From: Planctomycetales bacterium
GTDB lineage: Bacteria > Planctomycetota > Planctomycetia > Isosphaerales > Isosphaeraceae
Assembly (NCBI GenBank): GCA_027451885.1
Contig: DAIDHX010000058.1
Coordinates: forward strand, 1 to 62,757
Reading direction: 5' to 3'
DNA: 62,757 nt
Position 1 is the stretch's first letter; every line of letters begins with the position of its first letter. Position numbers and translations under genes: made by a program. Shown here one piece after another: positions 35,799-44,512 of this stretch. Under the pieces are notes generated by a model that saw nothing but the letters and a program-made list of their open reading frames with translations, did no database searches and had not been told where the DNA came from.

Positions 35799-37061
35799 CT
35801 ATCCAGGCGCGAGCTCGGCCGCCAGCAGCCGCAAGAACGGCTCGACGTCGGTGACAAGCCCAATTGTCTGAAACGTGCCGCGATCCGCGAGCTTGGTGAC
35901 CGTGGCCGGGTTGATGTCCACGCAGACCACCTTCACCCGCGCAGGCAGCAGATTCCCGGTCGCGATCGAATGCAGCGCCGTCGCGACGAACAGCGCAAAA
36001 TCCACGCCGGCAAGCGCGGCCCGCATCCGATCCTGCGCCACCAGGACGTCAGTCACCACCTCGGGCAGCGGACCATCGTCGCGGATCGAGCCGGCCAGCA
36101 CGAACTCCACACCCGCCTTGATACACTCATACATAATTCCCGATTTGAGCACACCCGCATCAACCGCTTGCTTGATCCCGCCCAACCGCCGGATCGTGTT
36201 GATCACGCGCAGGTGATGCTCATGCCCATGCTCGATCGGCTGGCCGTCGGTGAGCGAGACGCCCAGGCTGGTGCCAAGAATCGCCTGCTCGATGTCGTGC
36301 GTGGCGAGCGCATTGCCCGCGAACAGCACCTGGATAAAGCCATCGCGAATCAGCCTGGCCACATGCGTGGCCGAGCCGGTGTGCACGATCGCGGGCCCCC
36401 CCACGAGCAGCACCTTCTTGCCCGCCGCGCGGGCGCCGCGCATCGCCTCGACAACGCTCCGCACGCCGACCGCCTTGGGCTTTTCGCTCGAGACCGTGGA
36501 GTTCATGAAGCCAAAGCCCGCGGCGTCTCGCGGCCGTTCCAGCGGCGTCACCCGCACCCCCGCATGGCCGACGATCATCGCCATCCCCGGCTCGACACGC
36601 GCCATCGGCACGCACCGCGCTGTGCCGGCTCTGGCATCGACCGCGATGCCGCAGTCCATCTCCTGATCGGACACGTCGATCCAGCGCCCCTTGTGGCGGA
36701 CCTGGGTCGGCATGTTCGTTGTGCTGTAGAACCCGTCGGGAAACGCCCCGGCGATATCGGCCGTGGCCAGTGCGGCGTCCTCGGCATGGACAGGCCATGC
36801 GCCATGCTCGACCAGGTCTCCCAGCAGCGTGGAAAGCACATCGGGATCATCAGCCCAGATGGCGATTCGCGCGTGGCTGGGGTCGGTTCTGCGCTCGCCG
36901 ATCTTGCACTCGCGGATCTCGAACGACGCTCCCGCCGTCAAGATCCGGTCGAGAATCTTGGGCAGGATCAGCGAATCGATGATGTGCCCGCGGACCTCGA
37001 CTTCCTCGACCACGCCCGCGGGCGCGGGGCTTGCTCCGGCCGAGCCTTTTACATGCTTCAC
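35799..37061 (-). CDS. Ornithine cyclodeaminase, LOR/SDH-region type
   Basis: A 420-residue protein of the family that forms the C-terminal half of cyanobacterial AgrE/ArgZ and an archaeal ornithine cyclodeaminase. Visible are EVEVRGHIIDSLILPKIL at the start, DPDVLSTLLGDLVEHGA, GIAVDARAGTARCVPMA, and a Rossmann-like VLLVGGPAIVHTGSATHVA. VEFVLAGSIRDDGPLPEVV and VVCVDINPATVTKL follow. It would convert ornithine to proline and ammonia. The start is GTG with AAGGA 8 bases upstream. It is the first gene of the operon with the dihydrolase and sixA. Confidence 0.82.
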   Translation of the reverse strand: MKHVKGSAGASPAPAGVVEEVEVRGHIIDSLILPKILDRILTAGASFEIRECKIGERRTDPSHARIAIWADDPDVLSTLLGDLVEHGAWPVHAEDAALATADIAGAFPDGFYSTTNMPTQVRHKGRWIDVSDQEMDCGIAVDARAGTARCVPMARVEPGMAMIVGHAGVRVTPLERPRDAAGFGFMNSTVSSEKPKAVGVRSVVEAMRGARAAGKKVLLVGGPAIVHTGSATHVARLIRDGFIQVLFAGNALATHDIEQAILGTSLGVSLTDGQPIEHGHEHHLRVINTIRRLGGIKQAVDAGVLKSGIMYECIKAGVEFVLAGSIRDDGPLPEVVTDVLVAQDRMRAALAGVDFALFVATALHSIATGNLLPARVKVVCVDINPATVTKLADRGTFQTIGLVTDVEPFLRLLAAELAPG

Positions 37062-37088
37062 GGCGCGTTCCTTGGTGATCGCGAGCGG

Positions 37089-38015
37089 CTACCGCCCGCC
37101 GGTTGTCACGGCCGCTGGCGCGGGAGACGGCCGCGGCTCATACTTGAGCTCCCCGGCCTCGATCGCAACCTTGAGCCGGTTGCACGGCGGCGCCAGCGGG
37201 CACGTCGCGTACGGAATGTACGCGCACGGCAAATTCACCGCCTTGTTGAAGTCGAGCTCCACAAACCCATCGCGGGGCGCGTCGGTCTCAAGCTGCCTGG
37301 CGCCGCCGTGCGTGGTTCGCCCAGAAGTCCCATCCCGAAATACAAACCAGAGCCGGCCGTCCCTGAGCTTCGCGGGCGTGAGCTGATACTCCTTGCCCTC
37401 TCGCTCGAAGACCACGTAACCCGGGCTCTCCTCGATCTCGGTCTCACCCACAATGGTGTCAAACGCCAGCTTGACCGGCTTCGGATGCCCCACGAATCGA
37501 CCGCGGATCTTCCAGTCCTCGCGGGCTGGATACCACCGCAGCCCGGCGAACGACTCGCGGAGCGGGCTGCGTTTATCCTTCACGCGCAAGGCGTGCCGCT
37601 TGCCGCGTTTGAGCACAATCAGCTTGATGTCCCCCGCGGCGAGGATGTCCGGCTCGCCATCGGCATCGCTGCGCACCACCCCCGCGTGAAACGGCTTGCC
37701 GCCCAGCGTGAGCCCCACACCCCCGGCCGGTTCGAACCGCACCACCCCGCGCTCGAGCTCAAGCGCGCCCAGGACCGCGGGCGCGTGCCCGGGCAGCACG
37801 ATGTCGTTCGCGGGATCGGAGCCGATCTTCGTCCGCCCCTCGCGCAGCCAGTGCAGGCCGCAAACGCTCAGCCAGCCGTCCTCCCCCTTGAGCTTCGCCT
37901 CACGCGCCTTGCGCCAGGCGTCGACCTCCACGCGATAGGCCGAGGCCGCATCACCCGCTCGGATCGCCGCCGGCATCACTGTGAGTCCAAGCCCGATGAA
38001 CCAGGCCAACCTCAT
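37089..38015 (-). CDS. DUF1684 protein, exported
   Basis: A 308-residue protein with a signal peptide (residues 1-20, AWFIGLGLTVMPAAIRAG). DUF1684 features: WRKAREAKLKGEDGWLSVCGLHWL near the start (given as WRKAREAKLKG and EDGWLSVCGLHWL), and the diagnostic LDFNKAVNLPCAYIPYATCP then PCNRLKVAIEAGE near the end. The family's function is unknown. GGAGG is 6 bases upstream of the ATG. It lies 27 bases upstream of the cyclodeaminase gene on the same strand, so co-transcription with the arginine genes is possible. Confidence 0.87.
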   Translation of the reverse strand: MRLAWFIGLGLTVMPAAIRAGDAASAYRVEVDAWRKAREAKLKGEDGWLSVCGLHWLREGRTKIGSDPANDIVLPGHAPAVLGALELERGVVRFEPAGGVGLTLGGKPFHAGVVRSDADGEPDILAAGDIKLIVLKRGKRHALRVKDKRSPLRESFAGLRWYPAREDWKIRGRFVGHPKPVKLAFDTIVGETEIEESPGYVVFEREGKEYQLTPAKLRDGRLWFVFRDGTSGRTTHGGARQLETDAPRDGFVELDFNKAVNLPCAYIPYATCPLAPPCNRLKVAIEAGELKYEPRPSPAPAAVTTGGR

Positions 38016-38110
38016 CGCCGCCCTCCTCGTGGTGTTGCATTCACAAGGCTGATTATACCCAGCAGGCGCAGGGGTGTTCCACCGTGAGGAGGGCGGAGCC
38101 AGGCGGCCGA

Positions 38111-39139
38111 TCAGGGTGCAACATGGATCGTCGCGGTGAGATCGAGCGGCGGCTCGCCGGCGATGTCGGTACGCACGCGAAAGACCTTCTTGAGATCGCC
38201 GCGGGTGTTGCCCGTTTCCGGGTTGTACGCCACGGTGACAACGTGGGCCGACGCACGCACGCCCTGGGGCGTGCTGGCCGTGAACCCGTCCCCCGCGCCC
38301 TCGATCGCCTGGATCACAAACGGACGCGACGCACGCACCACAAACCGCCCCTTGACTTCACCCGCCGACTGCGCTCGCCCGAGCGCAAGAATCGACGGCG
38401 CCGCCGAGAGCTCCCCCTTGATCCAGCCGGTCACCGTCACCGGGATGCTCGGCATCTCCGGGTCGTTGCTGATCAGCCGCAGCTCATCCCGCAACGGACC
38501 CGCCTGCGCATCCGGCTTCACACTCACCGTGAGCTTGTAACCCACCGTGCCGCCGTCACGCGCTGTCTCCACCAGCTTCGCCGAAAGCGACCGCGTGCCC
38601 GAAAGCATCCGCGTAAACCGCCACCCAGGCGCGTTGATGCGATCGATCGAAAGCTCCCGCTCCACGCTCGAACCTCGCGGCACCATCCCAAAGTCGATCG
38701 CGCCCGGGTTCAATACCAGTTCGCTCATGATGTGCGACGTCACACCCAGCCTGGCCTCAACCTCCTGGCCCGAGGACGTCATCATCGTCACAAACAGAAT
38801 TGTGGATTTGAGCCCCACGAAATTCCGCGTGTCCATCTGGGCTTCGATCACCGCCGATTGCCCAGGCGCCACCACCCGCGCGCTTGCCCGCCCGCTCGTG
38901 CACCCGCACGATGGATGCAAGTTCACGATCGTCAGCGTCTCCTGCGACCGATTCACCAGCGTGAAGTCGTGCTTCACCACCGACCCGCGCGGCACCGCGC
39001 CAAAGTCGTGCCGGCTCGTGGGAAACAAAAGCGCAGTCCACTCGTCGCTCCGCGCCTGGCCGTCTGACGCCAGTACCAGAAACGCCGCCGCGACGAACCC
39101 AAGCGCACGCCACCGAAGCTGCTTTTCGCCGCCCATCAT
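38111..39139 (-). CDS. DUF1573 protein, exported
   Basis: A 342-residue protein with a signal peptide (LGFVAAAFLVLASDGQA) and repeated Ig-like DUF1573 units of about 100 residues: FPTSRHDFGAVPRGSVVKHD, then LHPSCGCTSGRASARVVAPG, then a second unit with PGAIDFGMVPRGSSVERELS. The DUF1573 signature SCGCT is present in the first. The start at 39139 has GAGGAGG 6 bases upstream. The function of the family is unknown, but it is abundant in planctomycetes and Bacteroidetes envelopes. Confidence 0.85.
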   Translation of the reverse strand: MMGGEKQLRWRALGFVAAAFLVLASDGQARSDEWTALLFPTSRHDFGAVPRGSVVKHDFTLVNRSQETLTIVNLHPSCGCTSGRASARVVAPGQSAVIEAQMDTRNFVGLKSTILFVTMMTSSGQEVEARLGVTSHIMSELVLNPGAIDFGMVPRGSSVERELSIDRINAPGWRFTRMLSGTRSLSAKLVETARDGGTVGYKLTVSVKPDAQAGPLRDELRLISNDPEMPSIPVTVTGWIKGELSAAPSILALGRAQSAGEVKGRFVVRASRPFVIQAIEGAGDGFTASTPQGVRASAHVVTVAYNPETGNTRGDLKKVFRVRTDIAGEPPLDLTATIHVAP

Positions 39140-39382
39140 CGCGAACCTCCTCACCATCCTGGTCAGCCGGGAATGAGCCGGCCGCGTCCTCAAGAGATAG
39201 TTATCGACCACACCTTCAACTTGCGCTCAGTCTCGCAATTTGAATCGTTTCGGGCCTTTTTTCGCCGCGCCGCAGGCTCTACCCCCCTCAGGTCCACGCA
39301 ACTAGAATTCTCATGCGCCCCGGGTCAGAATCGAGCGCACGTCCGAACCTCCCGGGCGCAGCCGTTTTGCACGAGGTTTCCC

Positions 39383-40501
39383 ATGCCCCAAAATGTGCCG
39401 CTTGCGTTGAGTTTGCCGGCCCGGTATTACACGAGCACGGAGTATTACGAGCGCGAGCTCGACTGGTTCTTCCGCGCCATGTGGGTCCACGTCGGCCGCG
39501 CCCAGGCGCTCGGGCGCAAGGGTGCGTTCCAGGTGCACGAGATCGCGGGCGACAGCCTGATCTTCACCCGCGACGACGCCAGCCGCCTGCGTGCCTTCCA
39601 CAACACCTGCCGGCATCGCGGCACCCGGCTGTGCGCGCAGGCCTCGGGCACGTTCGCGTCCACGATTCAGTGCCCCTACCACGCCTGGACGTTCGGTCTT
39701 GATGGCTCGCTCATCGCCGCGCCCGGCATGGATCGGATCGAGGGCTTCGCACGCGCGGATTACCCCCTGTTTGAAGCGCCCGTGGCCGAGTGGGACGGCA
39801 ATCTCTTCGTCCATCTGGGTGAATCGCCCGCGCCTCTGGAGACCCAGCTCGGCGGCCGCGATCGCATGTTCCAGGCCTGGCGGATGCAGGATCTCGCGCC
39901 CGCCAGGCGCATCGTTTACAACGTCGCCGCCAACTGGAAGATGATCATCCACAACTATTCCGAATGCCTGCACTGCCCCGGCGTCCACCCCGCCCTCCAG
40001 AAGCTCTCGCACTACCTGAGCGGCGAGAACGAGCCCGCCGAGCCCGGCGTGCTGGGTGGTAAGATGAAGCTCCGCGACAACGTGGGCACCCTGACCATGG
40101 AAGGCCGGCTCACCCGCGCCTGCCTGCCCGGCCTCTCGCACGAGGAGACACGCTCGGTCTATTACTACGCCTTCCTGCCCAACCTGCTGCTCAGCCTGCA
40201 CCCCGATTACGTGATGACGCACACGCTCTGGCCCCGCGCCACCGACCAGACCGAGATCGTCTGCGAGTGGCTCTTCCATCCCGGCGAAATGGCCAGGCCC
40301 GGCTTCAACCCCGACGACGCCGTTGAATTCTGGGATCTTACCAACCGCCAGGACTGGCATGTCTGCGAGGAAATGCAGATCGGCCTCCGCTCGCGCGCGT
40401 ACCGCCCCGGCCCATACTCGCACCGCGAGGATCTGCTTGCGGGTTTCGACCGGCTGATCCTTGAAACCGAACAGCGCGCCGGTAACGCCAGGAACCCATG
40501 A
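39383..40501 (+). CDS. Rieske [2Fe-2S] oxygenase alpha subunit
   Basis: A 372-residue ring-hydroxylating-type oxygenase. The Rieske site is CRHRG (residues about 76-80) and CPYHAWTFG (about 96-104). The catalytic mononuclear-iron region has NYSECLHCPGVHP (two His), with a C-terminal acidic ligand likely in DDAVEFWDLTNRQD. Relatives include choline and carnitine monooxygenases and many uncharacterised oxygenases; the substrate is unknown and no reductase gene is adjacent. GAGG lies 7 bases before the ATG at 39383. It is divergent from the DUF1573 gene. Confidence 0.88.
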   Translation: MPQNVPLALSLPARYYTSTEYYERELDWFFRAMWVHVGRAQALGRKGAFQVHEIAGDSLIFTRDDASRLRAFHNTCRHRGTRLCAQASGTFASTIQCPYHAWTFGLDGSLIAAPGMDRIEGFARADYPLFEAPVAEWDGNLFVHLGESPAPLETQLGGRDRMFQAWRMQDLAPARRIVYNVAANWKMIIHNYSECLHCPGVHPALQKLSHYLSGENEPAEPGVLGGKMKLRDNVGTLTMEGRLTRACLPGLSHEETRSVYYYAFLPNLLLSLHPDYVMTHTLWPRATDQTEIVCEWLFHPGEMARPGFNPDDAVEFWDLTNRQDWHVCEEMQIGLRSRAYRPGPYSHREDLLAGFDRLILETEQRAGNARNP

Positions 40502-40915
40502 TCGATCAATCAGGAAGAGTCTCCCCATGTCGCGATCATTCCGCGTTTCTGTGCTTACTCCGCCCTGAGATGCCTTCGCGCTGCTTACCGGGTACACGGA
40601 TCCCGAATGCCTGGACTCCGCCGCCAGAGCCGGATGAAGCGCGCGCCTCCGCTGCAAGCTCGCGCGCCAACCGCGGGCCGCCGTCACAAGCCGCTCCGTC
40701 GTCAAGAAACGCATCCCGGGACAAATCCCCCCGCCTCGTCTCTTCGACCACCGCGATCCCGTCTCCGTCTCCTCATCCATCGCAAGCCCCCATCCCTGCG
40801 CGATCCCGCGCGGAACGATTCCGCCGCGGTCGCGACCACGCCGGTTCGCCGGCTTCGTTTCGGTGGGCCGGGTTTGGTTCGGTGCGCCGTGGTCTGTCCC
40901 AGGGCAGACTTCGCT

Positions 40916-41253
40916 TTTTCCGCGCGCTGGGTTCGGTCCGCGCAGGCTGTTGGGTTCGGTTCGCGCGGGCGCAATGGGTTCGGTTCGCACGGGCACAATG
41001 GGTTCGGTTTGCAGTCGACGGTTCTCATTTACTGGCTTCATATTACGGAGAGCCATGGCTCGATTTTGCGCAGCGGTTGTGGCACCAATTTCTGACAAGT
41101 CTTGGCATCACTTTTTGACACGCCTGGGTTCGGTTTCTGGCGTGCTTGGGTTCGGCTCGTCGCCGCGGAATCCACACCCTCGACCGCGCCTCCGATACGA
41201 CCACGACGCGTCCGCTCGCGCGTGCATTCGTGCCAGGTCCGCCCCTCAACGCC
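40916..41253. repeat. Repeat module, copy 1
   Basis: A 338-base unit: four TGGGTTCGGT decamers at 23-24-base spacing (40928, 40951, 40975, 40999), then a segment with TTTACTGG...TCATATTACGGAGAGCCATGGCTC, given here as TTTACTGG and TTACGGAGAGCCATGG, and a tail ending TGCATTCGTGCCAGGTCCG. Copy 2 at 41371-41663 repeats all three parts in the same order. Confidence 0.85.
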
Positions 41254-41270
41254 GCTTCGTCGGCGCGAAA

Positions 41271-41339
41271 CAACACCCTCGACCGCGCCTCCGATACGAG
41301 CACGCCGCGCAAGCAAGTGCGTGCATTCGTGCCAGGTCC
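41271..41339. repeat. Partial repeat module (tail only)
   Basis: An extra copy of the module tail, sharing ACCCTCGACCGCGCCTCCGA and TGCATTCGTGCCAGGTCC with copies 1 and 2, inserted between them. Confidence 0.8.
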
Positions 41340-41370
41340 ACCCTTACCGCATGTGCCCAGCCGGTCACGA

Positions 41371-41663
41371 TTTTTCCGCGCGTTGGGTTCGGTTCGCACG
41401 GGCACAATGGGTTCGGTTCGCGTGGGCACAATGGGTTCGGTTCGCAGTCGACGTTTCTCCTTTACTGGATTCATATTACGGAGAGCCATGGCTCAATTCT
41501 GCGCAGCGGTTATGGCCTCATTTTCTGACGCGCCTGGGTTCGATTTCTGGCGTGCTTGGGTTCGCTCCTTCGGCGTGAAAACAACCCCCTCGACCACGCC
41601 CCCGATACGAGCACGCCGCGTCCGCTCGCGCGTGCATTCGTGCCAGGTCCGCCCCTCAACGCC
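41371..41663. repeat. Repeat module, copy 2
   Basis: Same architecture as 40916-41253: three TGGGTTCGGT decamers (41384, 41408, 41432; exact 24-base period), the TTACGGAGAGCCATGG segment, and the tail ending CCCCTCAACGCC. It is about 45 bases shorter than copy 1. Confidence 0.85.
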
Positions 41664-42054
41664 GGCGCCCAGCCGGTCAAAAAGCGAACACCAAGCGCAT
41701 GCGAAATGCTCAGACCCAGCTCGCATCGGATTTACGGGTTGATCGACTCGGGAATCGCCGAGGTGCTTTGCGTGAGTCGTGAGAGGTGAAAGACGGACGG
41801 CTCAGACGCCGTTCCAGGTTCTTCTCATCCTGAATCTAACGCGCGTTCGATCGGCTCGAATCAAGAATTTCCCAATTCCTGCTCGATGGGGTTTGACTCT
41901 GCAAGGATTGCGGGTTCTCGCGAACATCCCAATCATGACGCCCGGTGACACATCCTGATGCCCGGGCCTTCCCACCTCGGCCAGCGGCGTTCGCTTCCGT
42001 ACAACACTGCGCAATGGCATGTGTAGTAATGCGACTGCCAGGGCGGACAGGGTA

Positions 42055-42116
42055 TCTGGGTTGGGACACACTCGCTTGCGCGTCGTGCTCGTATTCGCTC
42101 GTGCCCACGCGGGCGA
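42055..42116. repeat. Inverted, diverged copy of the repeat tail
   Basis: On the minus strand this reads ...ATACGAGCACGACGCGCAAG..., the same core as the module tails at about 41199, 41294 and 41607 (plus strand: ATACGAGCACGCCGCG). It therefore belongs to the same short repeat family in opposite orientation, just upstream of the first RHS module. Confidence 0.6.
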
Positions 42117-42167
42117 TCAGGACGACGCCGGGGCCTGGCAACGTTTGCCCCGGGAAGGTCTGGGACA

Positions 42168-43307
42168 GTGCTCGAATCCGAGACTTTTGTGGACAGCCCC
42201 TTTGACAACCGAATTGGTACGGTGTCGAATAGAGTGACGACGTGGACGCTCTACGACGGCTCGAGTCCGATCATGGATTTCAGCGGTTCGGGCGCGCTTG
42301 AGGTGCGTTATTTGCAGGGTCCGGCCGGGATCCTGGCGCGGGAGTCCGCGAGTGGTGTGATCGCGTGGTATCTGTCCGACCGGCTGGGCACGGTGTCGGA
42401 CGTCATTGACAATTTGGGGAACGTGATCGACCACGTGGATTACACGGCGTTTGGGGCTGTGATCGACGAGACCGCGCCGGGCGCGGGGGACCGGTTCGTG
42501 AGCTTCGCGAGGCTTCTCCGCGACAACGTCACGGGGCTGAATCTGGCGGTGGAACGTGCGGAAAACCCCGCAATCGGCCGCTGGACGCAGCAGGACCCGC
42601 TCTCCTTCGCCGCCGGGGATGCGAACCTGTATCGGTATGTGGGGAACGATGATGTCGGCGCCTCCGATCCATCGGGGCTCACTCCCAATCAGTCGGATGC
42701 TCAAACGTGGGAGCAGTTCGTCAGATATCTTATGGAGTTCGAGAATGCTCATGGGGGCCCGGCTGGTACATTTCCCGAGTTACTGGAGCAACTTCGGGCT
42801 CTGGCCCAGTCGTACAGGGGTGATCCGAAGTACGTCTACACGCGAAAACATGGATGGATTGATCTCAATCACTTCTTCAACGCGGCTCTCCTCCCGGCTC
42901 ACGGTGGCGGCGGCATCATAGGCGACGTGCTAGGCGCGGTATCGATTCTGGGCGGGATCGGAGTTGAATTTATCCAACTTCTCGCGTACCTGTGTCCGGA
43001 CCAATTTCCCGATCAGGGCGCGTCCGCATTTACATTTGAGGATCTCCCGTCAAACCAATGGGGCGCCTTTTTCGGTGCGGGGTTTCTTGACCCCAGCCGC
43101 CGCAGGTTGAGTCTGGCTGACCAGGTGCGTCTTTACTTTTCGACAACGATGGGAGGTGTGCTTCCACCAGAGAGCGTACCGGGTTATCTCTCCCTCCCAA
43201 CTGACGAATTAACCCACCAGAAGCAATGGCAGAACTCAGCATGGGGGTGGATAGAGGCTATTATCAAGGCCCTTGGGGAGGTAGGCAACACCCCGGGCAT
43301 AAACTAA
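42168..43307 (+). pseudogene. RHS module 1: 5'-truncated RHS core with intact variable C-terminal tip
   Basis: A 379-residue open frame from GTG. Residues about 10-170 are RHS/YD-repeat core sequence: WTLYDGSSPIMDFSGSGALE, WYLSDRLGTVSDVIDNLGNV, VDYTAFGAVID, and the RHS-associated core end GLNLAVERAENPAIGRWTQQ then DPLSFAAGDANLYRYVGN, closed by DPSG. Residues 171-379 are a unique tip, lower in GC, with KHGWIDLNHFFNAALLP and FTFEDLPSNQWGAFFG, plus a hydrophobic stretch. A full RHS protein would need well over 1000 residues upstream; only the repetitive region is there. It is therefore a displaced (orphan) tip module, or a silent cassette. Whether the GTG is used is doubtful. Confidence 0.8.
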
Positions 43308-43711
43308 TAGCGCTCCACTGAGGGATTCCTGGCAGCCTTTGGCTCCCCGTGTGGCGACTGGGTAGCCGGGTGGCGATTGGATCTCGAGGATCTCGAGACT
43401 GTTCCCGCCTTCGGGCGGGCGAATCGAAGGGGATCCTGGTACTGCATGGCTACCCATTCACATTCCGTGCGGTCAGGTTGCACGCCGCTGGCCAGACACG
43501 AAAAAGATCGATATCCAGGAGAATGTGAGCCCGGGCTACGAGCTTCCATTTCGCGGCCCGGCGGAGTCGGGCGACATCGCCCTTGTCAAACTTGCTTACG
43601 ACGATGCGATTCCCAATCCGCTCGCAGCGTCGCCATGCCCCGGTATTCCCTCCTGTGGAGCGAAACCAAGATCATTCTGGGGCGGTAGAATGACGGTAGC
43701 GAGGGGTCCTG
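43308..43711. other. Structured intergenic region after RHS module 1
   Basis: A 404-base gap. It holds an outer 9-bp inverted repeat (TGGGTAGCC at 43359-43367, GGCTACCCA at 43448-43456) enclosing a perfect 6-bp hairpin with a TTCG loop (43404-43419), and a doubled ATCTCGAG. A short frame after 43525 (YELPFRGPAESGDIALVKLA) looks protein-like but has no convincing start and may be a gene remnant. Confidence 0.45.
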
Positions 43712-44455
43712 ATGCCAAGCATTGAACGTCATCCAACTCGGGGTCGTAACGAGGGGCCAGCCGCCGTCGGCTGTTTGCGACGCATCCTGCTCGCGATGCT
43801 CGCGATGCCCGTCGCGTTTTTGGTGCTTAACTCTGTCATTCGCATTACCATGGGCCCTGGCGCGGAATGGTCCGAGGCGGACGTCATCCAGATAACCCAC
43901 GACGACGATGATCTCTTGATTCTCATCTCGGTCCACCTCATGCAGCGTCGTCACGGTCTACTCATTTCGCATCCTAATCTCGCAATCGATATAACCCACC
44001 ACCTCATACGAGTATCTAAAGACGAAGCGATTCAGCAAATTGCGATCGAGAGCATTGCTGGTACCTCACCACACAGCTCACGGTATTTGGGCATGCTGGA
44101 GTACAACGGGTCGCCATACATCATTGACTACACCGATAAAGCACAGCCCTATGCCTGGAATCATTCGAAGGCACGATTCGACAAGGTTGAAGACCCACGA
44201 AAGTTGCTGCAGGAGATCAGGGCGGCACTAGGAGAGGGTGCTCTAATGTGGCTTTCGCAGACAGGAAGGTTGTTCGAACAGCACGGGACCATGAGTCGGA
44301 TAGACGGCACATTCTCCTGGCGTGGCCGTGAATACCGAGTGAGCAAAGAAAATGATTCCGTGATCCTCAGGTGTCTCGGTCGGGATCGAGCGCAACCTGA
44401 ACGCAAGAACCAGTCCATTTTGCTCAAAAGTGGGATCGTTTTCCGGTATGAGTGA
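43712..44455 (+). CDS. Membrane-anchored protein of unknown function between RHS modules
   Basis: A 247-residue protein with one N-terminal helix (CLRRILLAMLAMPVAFLVLN, residues about 21-40) and a soluble domain containing NSVIRITMGPGAEWSEADVI, DYTDKAQPYAWNHSKARFDK and a C-terminal beta stretch FSWRGREYRVSKENDSVILR. GAGGGG lies just upstream of the ATG. Codon use and GC are lower than in the housekeeping genes. Its position directly after RHS module 1 makes it a candidate immunity protein for that tip, but no immunity family was recognised. Confidence 0.6.
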   Translation: MPSIERHPTRGRNEGPAAVGCLRRILLAMLAMPVAFLVLNSVIRITMGPGAEWSEADVIQITHDDDDLLILISVHLMQRRHGLLISHPNLAIDITHHLIRVSKDEAIQQIAIESIAGTSPHSSRYLGMLEYNGSPYIIDYTDKAQPYAWNHSKARFDKVEDPRKLLQEIRAALGEGALMWLSQTGRLFEQHGTMSRIDGTFSWRGREYRVSKENDSVILRCLGRDRAQPERKNQSILLKSGIVFRYE

Positions 44456-44512
44456 GCTCACGATGAGCGGTCAGACTCCTGGTCGCTTCGACCGCGGCGG
44501 AGCGGTACGCCG

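Larger units (their letters stand above)
40502..42167. other. 1.7-kb non-coding repetitive region
   Basis: No credible gene is seen between the Rieske gene and the first RHS module. The stretch is dominated by duplicated modules and short tandem repeats (entries below). Both strands carry long open frames only because the repeats lack stop codons; their products are compositionally biased and repeat each other. The last 500 bases (41700-42167) hold one inverted repeat-family copy and otherwise nothing recognised. Confidence 0.6.

Noticed and set aside
35793-38087. A 764-codon plus-strand open frame
   Set aside because: It lies antisense to three well-supported genes (arginine dihydrolase, cyclodeaminase, DUF1684). 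Its translation is Arg/His/Pro-rich, as expected for a high-GC shadow frame, with no motif.
39311-41098. A 595-codon minus-strand open frame with TEPIVPVRTEP repeats
   Set aside because: Half is antisense to the Rieske gene, the rest reads through the 24-base repeats. Repetitive translation is explained by the DNA repeat, not by a protein.
40498-41118. A 206-codon plus-strand frame after the Rieske gene
   Set aside because: Ser/Pro/Arg-rich, no ribosome-binding site, and its second half is the decamer repeat translated.
40916-41663. Possible CRISPR array
   Set aside because: The 24-base spacing is too short for repeat plus spacer; the sequence between decamers is itself repeated and there are no cas genes.
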